A stretch of DNA of 35,248 bases from a virus: the IMG/VR virus record IMGVR_UViG_3300027522_000014, positions 1 through 35,248 of that record, one strand, 5' to 3'. Under the pieces are notes generated by a model. It did not search any database. It saw only the letters and a list, made by a program, of their open reading frames with translations, and was not told the origin of the DNA. A program made the position numbers and the translations under genes. Below, piece by piece: positions 22,653 to 29,574 of this stretch; position 1 is the first letter of the stretch, and the number at the start of each line of letters is the position of its first letter.

Positions 22653-24332
22653 TTACACTAAGTTAAGGTCATGACATTTAACTACACCATAGAAGTCTGG
22701 GCGGACCATCTTCTTAGCATAGCGAGTCATAATTCCTTTACGTGGTGTAAATGAAGTAGGATCATACACAAGTGGAGTCATAATCAAAGGAATATAAGGG
22801 GCAAATACAGCTCCTGTTTCTAGGAATTGATTTCCTTTATATCCCATTAGAATTATATTTTCAGTCATATAAGGGTTCTTATAAACGGTATAACGAGAAT
22901 TAATTGAACCGATTTTTTGAACACCCATAGCATACTTGTTAGAATCACCAGGTGAATCAGCAGCAAATCCAGGAATAGATTCAAGGACTGTACTTACAGT
23001 AGGAGAAACTACCATGAAGTTAGCACCACCACGAAGTGTTTTCTGGTGGATTTTGTTACTAACAGATTGAAGTTTAACACCTAAAGTTTGGAACCAAGAC
23101 ATCTTAGTATAGTACTGACCTGTACCTGTTTCATCTTTAGTAGTACCTACATTATCTAATTCTTTAGCAATTTGGGCACTCCAGTGATTCGTAGTATCAG
23201 CATTTCTAATTAGCATATCAAGAATTTCGAGATCGATTTCCATTGAAATATATTCAGAAAGGATAGACGTTAATTCTGCTTCAGCATCAATACTATGATA
23301 AGCATTTAAGTCTTGAGCAAATTCTGGTGTCCATTGAGCCTTTAACTTACGAGTTTTTGCAGTAACTGTGTCACTTCTTAACTGTACGTTAATTTCGGGG
23401 ATATCAAGGGTTGAATTATCTGCACCTGTTGCTGTTATAGCATTTGTTGAATTGTCTTCAAAATCACCTCTATCGTTGAGATTATCTGGGCCTTTCTGGT
23501 ATTCAACTACTAAAGTTCCATCAACAGCTGCTGCTCCAGCTACATATAATCTTACAAACCCATCAGTAGCCTTATAGCTATTAAATTGGCTATAGTTAGC
23601 AGTAATTGCTGCTGGTCCTGTTACTCTGAATGCTCTTACTCCTTCAGGATCAAAATCCGGAATAGAAGATGTAGAAACTCTTATTTCATCTACATCAGTT
23701 AGTGTTACAGAATCAATAAATACTTGATCATAATTTAATAAAGCTTTACTAGCATTATCATTAGCAAGTGGCGCGAACGAAGATGTTGTTGATGATAAGG
23801 TTGCGCTAGCTTGCGGTACGTTATCAACTCCGAGGCTTGTAGCTTCGTTAATAGAGTAACCAAATCGACCGGCACCATATAATCCTGCTCCTGTTCCTGC
23901 TGCAGGTAGATCAGTTTTCTTTAAATCTGCAGAAGCAGCATAAAGACTATTACCTGAAGTAAATCCAGGTTGATTTGATCCATACTGGAAGTCTAAATAA
24001 AAGATTAGACCTGAAGGTAAATTCATAGGCTGTACAGATACAAGATCTTTAGCTACGATTTCACCAAATACTCTTCTTACAAGAGGAAGAGCAACACCAG
24101 CCCATGCCTCACTATTACCAGTAGTAATAGAAGTACCTGTGCCTGCTGTGTTTGACTCATTTACGAGTTGTTTAGCTTGGTTCTCTAGGAGAACTGCCAT
24201 ATTTGTTTGTTCTGCTTCAGAAGTATAACCTTCTAACAGACCGGATCTTTTCCATTTTGATGTCAGTTTAGCAGCTTCGTTTTGCTGGTTCTGATATGGA
24301 GAAGCACCCTCTAATAATGAATTAATATTCAT
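22653..24332 (-). CDS. gp23: Major capsid protein, gp23-like
   Basis: This 559-residue protein forms the capsid hexamers. The N-terminal propeptide (about residues 1-59) is helical and charged and contains WKRSGLLEG and MAVLLENQAKQLVNE. The mature start is probably after Glu59 (LVNE), a site close to the gp21 protease preference for (L/I)xE. Then follow GTGTSITTGNSEAWA, VRRVFGEIVAKDLVSVQPMN and FYLDFQYGSNQ, hallmarks of gp23. Residues about 190-300 form an inserted beta domain. The core resumes at QLRSDTVTAKTRKLKAQW and DLNAYHSIDAEAEL, and the end (MTPLVYDPTSFTPRKGIMTR, then YAKKMVRPDFYG) is typical. The gene lies 12 bases after the scaffold gene and is followed by a strong terminator. The assignment is firm. 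Confidence 0.96.
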   Translation of the reverse strand: MNINSLLEGASPYQNQQNEAAKLTSKWKRSGLLEGYTSEAEQTNMAVLLENQAKQLVNESNTAGTGTSITTGNSEAWAGVALPLVRRVFGEIVAKDLVSVQPMNLPSGLIFYLDFQYGSNQPGFTSGNSLYAASADLKKTDLPAAGTGAGLYGAGRFGYSINEATSLGVDNVPQASATLSSTTSSFAPLANDNASKALLNYDQVFIDSVTLTDVDEIRVSTSSIPDFDPEGVRAFRVTGPAAITANYSQFNSYKATDGFVRLYVAGAAAVDGTLVVEYQKGPDNLNDRGDFEDNSTNAITATGADNSTLDIPEINVQLRSDTVTAKTRKLKAQWTPEFAQDLNAYHSIDAEAELTSILSEYISMEIDLEILDMLIRNADTTNHWSAQIAKELDNVGTTKDETGTGQYYTKMSWFQTLGVKLQSVSNKIHQKTLRGGANFMVVSPTVSTVLESIPGFAADSPGDSNKYAMGVQKIGSINSRYTVYKNPYMTENIILMGYKGNQFLETGAVFAPYIPLIMTPLVYDPTSFTPRKGIMTRYAKKMVRPDFYGVVKCHDLNLV

Positions 24333-24344
24333 GTTGTTTTAATT

Positions 24345-25529
24345 TTAAAATTTAATATTTGCGAGTTTTTGGAATCGAGACACTGTCTCATCAACTGATT
24401 CCGTAATAACCTTTTTGGGAGCATTACCACTAGCCTTTGAAGCTCTTCCTAATCCTTCCTTAATAGCTCTTTTCTCTACACCTGTAAAGTTAAAAGATTC
24501 TTGTAAGGTAGTAAATACAAGTTTTGCTTCGTTAGCAGTGTTAGCCATGTCTAAGGCATCAACTACTTTAACCTTTTGGGTTTCAGTAAGTGCATTAGAT
24601 CTAAACAGTTTATTGCAGTAAAGAAGTTTGCTGTTAAGTAAATTCATTTCAGAAATAGTTCCTTTAAGAGATCTAACGGTAGCAATAGCTGCGTTGCGTT
24701 CTTCTTTAAGTTTCTTAACTGTTTTTGAATCATATCCAGTACCTCCTTTTCCACCAGGCTTGTTGTCAAATCCAGTTCTACCTTTTCCTCCGACTTTTTC
24801 GTCGTAGCCAGTAGCACCTTCTTCAAGGTCAGCCTCCTCTTCGATTTCAGCAATTAAAGCATCAATGTCAACGTTTTCTTCAACGGCTTCATCATCCTTT
24901 TTAACACCTTCTTGTCGAGGTTTATTTGTACCTAAATCAGACCCAATTTGTGTCATCATTTTTAGTAAACCACCTATTTTTGGGTACTTTGCTGCGAATT
25001 TAGGGTCTTCAAGTTTACCTTCAAGAGCTGTTAAGCCTCCTAATGCTGCTACTAATGCAGGAACTGCTGCAAAAGCTAGTACAGCACTTTCATCTAGACC
25101 TTCGTTAGTTTCTGAGTTTTCACCGAGTGCTTTTTCAAGTTTATCAAAGTCGGCCATTTGACCTCCATCATCTTCCCTCATTCCCTTATTGCCATCATCG
25201 TCCTCTTCATAAGAAGTTTCTTCTAATTCAGCCATAAGTTCATCAAGGTTAATTTCTTCGTCAACTTGATCGTCTTCACCGTAGCTCATTTCATCAACTT
25301 TGTCGTCCTCGTCATAATTCATAGCTTCAGACGTTTTTTCTTTTTCGTCTTCCATATAAGTTTCTTCAAGTTCAACATCTTCTTCAATTTCTTCTGCTAA
25401 TTTAGCAGAGAGCATGTTTTTAATCTTAGAGTCGAATGCTTCCTCCAACGCCATTTTAGCGTTTTGCAGAGCAACTTCTCTAACGGCTTTTGCGTCAGCA
25501 ATTGCCTCTTTTAATAATTCTTTAGCCAT
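24345..25529 (-). CDS. gp22: Prohead core scaffold protein, gp22-like
   Basis: This 394-residue protein should form the inner core on which the capsid assembles and be degraded later. It is very acidic in the N-terminal 150 residues (DEDDKVDE, GEDDQVDEEINLDEL), helical and charged at the start (MAKELLKEAIADAKAVREVA), and helical again from residue 270 (VKKLKEERNAAIATVRSLKG, LLNSKLLYCNKLF). Unusual parts are a hydrophobic Ala/Leu insert at 148-170 (AVLAFAAVPALVAALGG), two similar acidic motifs (NLDELMAELEE, DIDALIAEIEE) that bracket it, and a triple TGYDxK-GGKG repeat at 240-269. It ends RFQKLANIKF. Position between protease and capsid genes matches T4 gene 22. Confidence 0.88.
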   Translation of the reverse strand: MAKELLKEAIADAKAVREVALQNAKMALEEAFDSKIKNMLSAKLAEEIEEDVELEETYMEDEKEKTSEAMNYDEDDKVDEMSYGEDDQVDEEINLDELMAELEETSYEEDDDGNKGMREDDGGQMADFDKLEKALGENSETNEGLDESAVLAFAAVPALVAALGGLTALEGKLEDPKFAAKYPKIGGLLKMMTQIGSDLGTNKPRQEGVKKDDEAVEENVDIDALIAEIEEEADLEEGATGYDEKVGGKGRTGFDNKPGGKGGTGYDSKTVKKLKEERNAAIATVRSLKGTISEMNLLNSKLLYCNKLFRSNALTETQKVKVVDALDMANTANEAKLVFTTLQESFNFTGVEKRAIKEGLGRASKASGNAPKKVITESVDETVSRFQKLANIKF

Positions 25530-25715
25530 TTTGTTGTTTGTTTAAATGGGTAATCCAGTAAATTGTATACAGGAAATAGAGATATTGGATCTCTAATGGG
25601 ATTTGTTTTTAAAATCCAGGGACACTATATTAAGATAGTGTATGTTATCCTAAATAAATATTGAGGCATTTTGGAAACCAAAAATTTATTCGTATATTGG
25701 GGTAAATAAAAAACT
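25530..25715. promoter_or_regulatory. Divergent intergenic region with two hairpins and promoter-like motifs
   Basis: These 186 bases separate the scaffold gene (minus) from the 66-aa gene (plus). They contain two perfect seven-base inverted repeats: TAGAGAT/ATCTCTA at 25577-25595 (5-base loop) and ACACTAT/ATAGTGT at 25622-25641 (6-base loop). A minus-strand class A-like CAATATTTATTTAG lies at 25650-25663, and a plus-strand AATTTATTCGTATATTGG at 25683-25700 stands before the plus-strand gene. Neither hairpin has a clear T-tract, so they look more like leader structures or protein-binding sites than terminators. Confidence 0.5.
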
Positions 25716-25916
25716 ATGTTTACATACCCTTACATTACCCTAATAGCATCTTACTTATTAGTAGGAGTAGTTGTCGGATTTTTGCTAGAATTAGCTATCC
25801 GTAAGTTTGACTTTAAAATTGATAATTCAGAAAGGCTTATCATGATTGGCTTATGGCCCTTTATGGCTTTTGTTTTTGCCTACAATTTCTTAAAGGCTTA
25901 CTTTAATAAAGATTAA
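25716..25916 (+). CDS. Small two-helix membrane protein on the opposite strand
   Basis: This is the only convincing plus-strand gene in the window. It encodes 66 residues with two hydrophobic helices: residues 5-26 (PYITLIASYLLVGVVVGFLL) and 43-62 (IMIGLWPFMAFVFAYNFLKA). Between them is a polar loop with ELAIRKFDFKIDNSER, and the end is basic. It has a good A-rich leader (GGGGTAAATAAAAAACT) and a class A-like AATTTATT about 25 bases upstream. Its stop codon overlaps the protease stop by three bases on the opposite strand, so the genes converge tail to tail. Similar small proteins with an ERIxMIxLWP motif are common in phages, function unknown. A holin-like or membrane-modifying role is possible. 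Confidence 0.75.
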   Translation: MFTYPYITLIASYLLVGVVVGFLLELAIRKFDFKIDNSERLIMIGLWPFMAFVFAYNFLKAYFNKD

Positions 25917-26518
25917 CACTTACACACTCCTGTGTTGTCACAAATAATATCTCTAATAATATTATGGACTTTATTATAATTAATTGTTGGGGTAGATACT
26001 CCTTCCATCATGGGAGACATATAAGCACCTGGGGTTGATGGTGTAGAAACCATATCAAAGCAAAGGAGATCAAAATCTTCTTGAACCATTAAAACCCCCT
26101 CTGAGTTTTCTTCTACGGAGCCCATGCCCCTAGATGAAATACCAACTGTAACACCACAACGGAATAATTCTTTAAGGATATTACCTGATGGAGTAGTTAA
26201 TATTTCTATTACACCGTGAACATCACCCCCATTCATAGAAACTTCTACTATATTATGTGAAACATTATTAAGGTTAATTACAGCAGAATCTGGGTGATCT
26301 AATTCACCTAATGCTCTTTTTTCTTTTACAGGACCCTCAATATACTTTTTAATTTCTCTTTCTAAAATATCTTGCTCATAAATACGGCCATTATGGTTTT
26401 CAACACCTGCTCGTTGGATGATACCTTTAACTCTAAGAGGAGAATTATTTTTAATAGATTGCTCAACTAGGAGTTTATCTACTTGAAATGGGATATGTTC
26501 TGTAAGTAATTGTTTCAT
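25913..26518 (-). CDS. gp21: Prohead maturation protease, gp21-like (S77 family)
   Basis: This 201-residue serine protease cleaves scaffold and capsid precursors during head maturation. It has the S77 layout: GIIQRAGVENHNGRIYEQDI near residues 32-51, the catalytic His in GELDHPDSA (His75), the catalytic Ser in VGISSRGMGS (Ser128 or Ser129), and the conserved DFDLLCFDMVSTPSTPGAYM at 148-167. Its length is close to T4 gp21 (212). The start overlaps the stop of the 45-aa gene by ATGA. The gene order (portal, small core proteins, protease, scaffold, capsid) is that of T4. Cleavage is expected after (L/I)xE sequences, as known for T4. The assignment is firm. Confidence 0.94.
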   Translation of the reverse strand: MKQLLTEHIPFQVDKLLVEQSIKNNSPLRVKGIIQRAGVENHNGRIYEQDILEREIKKYIEGPVKEKRALGELDHPDSAVINLNNVSHNIVEVSMNGGDVHGVIEILTTPSGNILKELFRCGVTVGISSRGMGSVEENSEGVLMVQEDFDLLCFDMVSTPSTPGAYMSPMMEGVSTPTINYNKVHNIIRDIICDNTGVCKC

Positions 26519-26652
26519 CGTCCTTGTCCTCTATTTAATTTTTTATAATGTTTAGAGCCTTTGTGGTTGCTATGTTTAGTTTTAGCATGCACTCCTGGGC
26601 GTGATACTTCATCACCGCTTCTATATTGGCTTATATTCATTGATTTTGCCAT
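26515..26652 (-). CDS. Tiny basic protein with RPGVHAKTK motif
   Basis: This is a 45-residue, strongly basic protein: MAKSMNISQYRSGDEVSRPG, then VHAKTKHSNHKGSKHYKKL and a final NRGQGR. I recall the motif RPGVHAKTKTSKLKSSKNYKK from many marine phage genomes, always beside portal and protease genes, with no function assigned. It starts three bases after the 50-aa gene and ends in an ATGA overlap with the protease gene, so it is translated with the head genes. Its charge suggests an internal head or core protein contacting acidic scaffold or DNA. Position corresponds to T4 genes 67/68 (prohead core), but similarity to them is not evident. Confidence 0.78.
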   Translation of the reverse strand: MAKSMNISQYRSGDEVSRPGVHAKTKHSNHKGSKHYKKLNRGQGR

Positions 26653-26655
26653 AAC

Positions 26656-26808
26656 TTACTTTTTCTTTTTCTTTTTAAATGCATATGGGGTAGCATATGC
26701 TTCAGAATTACCTGTAGATATAGATGATCCTGCCCCAGTAGATGACGTTTCGGATAGTGTAGATTTAATAAGTTCCCTAATAAGGGTTCTAAGCTCGTCT
26801 ATCTTCAT
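26656..26808 (-). CDS. Tiny head-cluster protein mimicking the capsid cleavage region
   Basis: This 50-residue protein begins MKIDELRTLIRELIKSTLSE, a helix ending in LSE, a consensus-type (L/I)xE site. Then comes TSSTGAGSSISTGNSEAYA and a basic end (TPYAFKKKKKK). Residues 20-39 align without gaps to residues 59-78 of the major capsid protein (GTGTSITTGNSEAWA region), with 12 of 20 identical and the same 13-residue spacing between the candidate scissile Glu and GNSEA. Codon choice differs, for example TCT against AGT for Ser. It overlaps the 281-aa gene by ATGA and precedes the 45-aa gene by three bases. A prohead core protein processed by gp21 is the favoured guess. Confidence 0.8.
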   Translation of the reverse strand: MKIDELRTLIRELIKSTLSETSSTGAGSSISTGNSEAYATPYAFKKKKKK

Positions 26809-27650
26809 TGTGTAGTATTATTTAATTCATTAACCAATTCATAATAATTTAAAAGATTAACGACATTATCATCGTGGACCGAAGATTTTTTACAAAGAGG
26901 TTTAATTAAACTAACAATTTCATTTAATTTAATTTTAGTAATCTGATCGACATTTTGAGATAACTCAACTAGTTGGCTTTTTACCGTTTTAATTTCTTTA
27001 TTAATAAAAGATTTTAGTTTAGGGTTATTAGAAACATTATAAACATATTCCTTAAGTAAGATTTTTTGATTATCAGCTAAGCCAATATATTTATCATTAA
27101 ACTTTTCCATTAACATTTTATAGGTTAATGCTCTAGTTTCTTTATCAAACTTTTCATATTCTTCCATAACCATTTCCTTTTTAGGTTTATTAGGAAGAAC
27201 TTTATTTGTAATATGTTCTAAAATAGATACTTTAGAGTTTACTATTGATAAAGGATTAGCGTCTTGGCTTTCAAGTAAATGAAATACACTAGCATATATT
27301 TTATAATTAGGAATCTGTGCTTTAAAAAATTCTTCTAAATTATAGTTTTCCTTAATCTCACGAACTAAGTTATATCTTTCTCTTCTAAGGTTTGTTTTAT
27401 TTAACTTTGAATGGGCATTAATTAATGTTTCTATAAGAACATTTGCATTAGCATCTTTATTAAATTTTTTATTTAATAAAGCATGGTATATTTGATATTC
27501 TTTTAAGAGAGTAGATCTTTGTCCAAAAAACTTTCTTAAAATACCTACAGACTTAGGGGGTGTATTTGAAATTGTTTCAGACGTAATTTGTCTAGTTAGT
27601 AATTCAAATAGTATCCCAGTATTTTTGTACTTGGAGTGCTTAGGTTTCAT
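26805..27650 (-). CDS. Helical protein between portal and protease, unknown function
   Basis: This 281-residue, mostly helical and basic protein has no recognised domain. It starts MKPKHSKYKNTGILFELLTR, followed by ISNTPPKSVGILRKFFGQRS, LLKEYQIYHALLNKKF and several charged helices. The C-terminus (KLNEIVSLIKPLCKKS, then VVNLLNYYELVNELNNTT) is helical. It has no membrane segment or signal peptide. It lies downstream of the portal gene, with a class A motif 21 bases before the start, and overlaps the 50-aa gene by ATGA. Position within the head operon suggests a prohead core or assembly protein. I recall similar proteins in uncultured T4-like phages, all uncharacterised. Confidence 0.78.
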   Translation of the reverse strand: MKPKHSKYKNTGILFELLTRQITSETISNTPPKSVGILRKFFGQRSTLLKEYQIYHALLNKKFNKDANANVLIETLINAHSKLNKTNLRRERYNLVREIKENYNLEEFFKAQIPNYKIYASVFHLLESQDANPLSIVNSKVSILEHITNKVLPNKPKKEMVMEEYEKFDKETRALTYKMLMEKFNDKYIGLADNQKILLKEYVYNVSNNPKLKSFINKEIKTVKSQLVELSQNVDQITKIKLNEIVSLIKPLCKKSSVHDDNVVNLLNYYELVNELNNTTQ

Positions 27651-27671
27651 GAATGAATAATTTTATTCCTA

Positions 27672-27679
27672 TATAAATA
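27672..27679 (-). promoter_or_regulatory. Class A motif before 281-aa head gene
   Basis: The minus strand reads CATATATTTATATAGGAA, 21 bases before the start at 27650. Confidence 0.5.
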
Positions 27680-27697
27680 TATGAAAGTTTCTGAGAA

Positions 27698-29545
27698 TCA
27701 CTCATCTATTATATTTTTTTCATCTAATAGGGAAGGATTATCATCCTCATTTATAAGTTGTTTACCTTTTAAACGAGTTAATGATAATTTTTTTAATAAT
27801 CTAGAATTTTCTGTAACAGAAAATGTAGAAACATCATTAGTTCTTTTAGGGCTATCATCAGCTTTTAAGCCCGCTTTACCTAAAGGATCTCTACCCATAT
27901 TAGCTTGATCAGTTCCATATCTACTTAGTTTAATAGCGGGTCTGCCTGGTCCTTCTTCATCATACCCATCAGGTACATCTTTTATAGTTTTGTCTCTTTT
28001 AGTAGAATATAAACCTGCTAAATCATGGGGTGTACCATATGATTCACCAGATTCAATAGGGTCATTACCTTCGTTTTCTATTTGGTTAACGCGGAAAATA
28101 TGAGCAGCATCATCAAGTGCTTGATTTCTTTCATGATCCATTTCTTGGTCAGATAGATTAAATATGTTTTTGTAAATAAAATCAGATGAAAGTATCTTTT
28201 TATCTGTAATATTATTAGCCAGTTCAACTTTTGACTTATATAGTTCTACTTTTTCCTGTTCAAATATAATTGAAGGACCTGTTAGTTGTAGTTCAAAATC
28301 AACTAAATCTGCATCTGTAAATCCTTGGGTATATAGATGTACTAAGGCTATTTTTTGTAATTCAGATACTATTGTTCTTTGAAGACGTTCAATTGTGCGC
28401 GCAAAGCGAATATCTAGAGCTGCTATTGATGATTTACCTTCAAGATTTTCATCATATCCTAAGAATGCTTTAGGGATTTTAAGAGCCGCTAACATTCTAT
28501 TCTTTAAGTATTCAATATCAGTTATACCATCATAATCAAGTCCTTTTGTAGTATCAATTTTAGTTGATGTATCATTACCTCTAACGGGGATATAAAAATC
28601 CTCCGTCATATTTTGGATATTAAATTTTAAGTTATAATCTCCAGTAGCTTGGTCAATATATGGAGTTTTTTTCATTTTAGCAACCGTCTTTTCCATATAA
28701 GCATCAATTTCATTAGGTGGAATCCCACCTACATTCATATAGAAAACTCTTTTTTCAGGTGCACGCATAATCCTATGAATAAGCATCGCATCCTCCATTA
28801 ATATAAGTTGCTTAAATACTTTACGGGCCGGTTCAAGATATGATCTACCATAAGGGAGATAAGAAGCATCTGAGAGGAGTCTAAAGTGTGCTACCTCATA
28901 GTTTTCAAGCTTCATTTGATCACTCCTACGAGCACTATAAGTGTTACTTTGAGATAATCCATTAGGGTCTAATATAAATTGAACATAACTTGGATTCTCT
29001 GGATCTGTTCCTTCCTCTCTTACTACTTGATAAACTGAAAGTGGTAAAACATTATAAATACCAAACTTTTCAGATATTTGTAGGTGTAGATAAAAATCAC
29101 CATATTTACACATTTGGCGAACCCAAGATGGTAGATTAAATTCAATATTTAATACATCATAAAATAAATTATGGAGTACTCTTTTTACATTTTCATTGGA
29201 TGATTTAATCATTAAAACATCTCCATACTCATTTTTAAGAGTTGCCTCTTCAGAAATAATATCAAGGGCTGGTGCAATTAAGGAATCATAATCCATTGCC
29301 TCATAATCACTATACAACTGAAGTCGCATAGAAGAGTAGTTAAGTGTAGGGTTGTATTGAAGTGAAGAGCCTACCGGTCTATGTAATCTAGTAAATCTGT
29401 CATAAAGAGAGTTTGATTCTAAATTGCCATATTTTTGGATGCGATCTGCATCCATAATTTTGAGTTGATTACCTCCAACGTTTCGTATAACAACATCTGT
29501 TGAAAATAACCTCCGTAATCGTGTAAATAAGCTTGTATCTGCCAT
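27698..29545 (-). CDS. gp20: Portal vertex protein, gp20-like
   Basis: This 615-residue protein forms the dodecameric ring through which DNA enters and leaves the head. Motifs of T4 gp20 are present in order: RFTRLHRPVGSSLQYNPTLN near residue 50, LYSDYEAMDYDSLIAPALDI and ISEEATLKNEYGDVL near 78-112, WVRQMCKYGDFYLHL near 142, LPYGRSYLEPARKVFKQLIL and MEDAMLIHRIMRAPEKRVFY (stem region), FYIPVRGNDTSTKIDT, and MLAALKIPKAFLGYDE. The C-terminal 130 residues are acidic and variable. Length is above T4 gp20 (524). It follows the terminase gene by 29 bases, with a class A motif before it. The assignment is firm. Confidence 0.95.
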   Translation of the reverse strand: MADTSLFTRLRRLFSTDVVIRNVGGNQLKIMDADRIQKYGNLESNSLYDRFTRLHRPVGSSLQYNPTLNYSSMRLQLYSDYEAMDYDSLIAPALDIISEEATLKNEYGDVLMIKSSNENVKRVLHNLFYDVLNIEFNLPSWVRQMCKYGDFYLHLQISEKFGIYNVLPLSVYQVVREEGTDPENPSYVQFILDPNGLSQSNTYSARRSDQMKLENYEVAHFRLLSDASYLPYGRSYLEPARKVFKQLILMEDAMLIHRIMRAPEKRVFYMNVGGIPPNEIDAYMEKTVAKMKKTPYIDQATGDYNLKFNIQNMTEDFYIPVRGNDTSTKIDTTKGLDYDGITDIEYLKNRMLAALKIPKAFLGYDENLEGKSSIAALDIRFARTIERLQRTIVSELQKIALVHLYTQGFTDADLVDFELQLTGPSIIFEQEKVELYKSKVELANNITDKKILSSDFIYKNIFNLSDQEMDHERNQALDDAAHIFRVNQIENEGNDPIESGESYGTPHDLAGLYSTKRDKTIKDVPDGYDEEGPGRPAIKLSRYGTDQANMGRDPLGKAGLKADDSPKRTNDVSTFSVTENSRLLKKLSLTRLKGKQLINEDDNPSLLDEKNIIDE

Positions 29546-29565
29546 ATTAATTGTTTATTGTTATG

Positions 29566-29573
29566 TATAAATA
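29566..29573 (-). promoter_or_regulatory. Class A motif before portal gene
   Basis: The minus strand reads GATATTTATACATAACAATA, 20 bases before the portal start and just before the terminase stop codon. Confidence 0.5.
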
Positions 29574-29574
29574 T

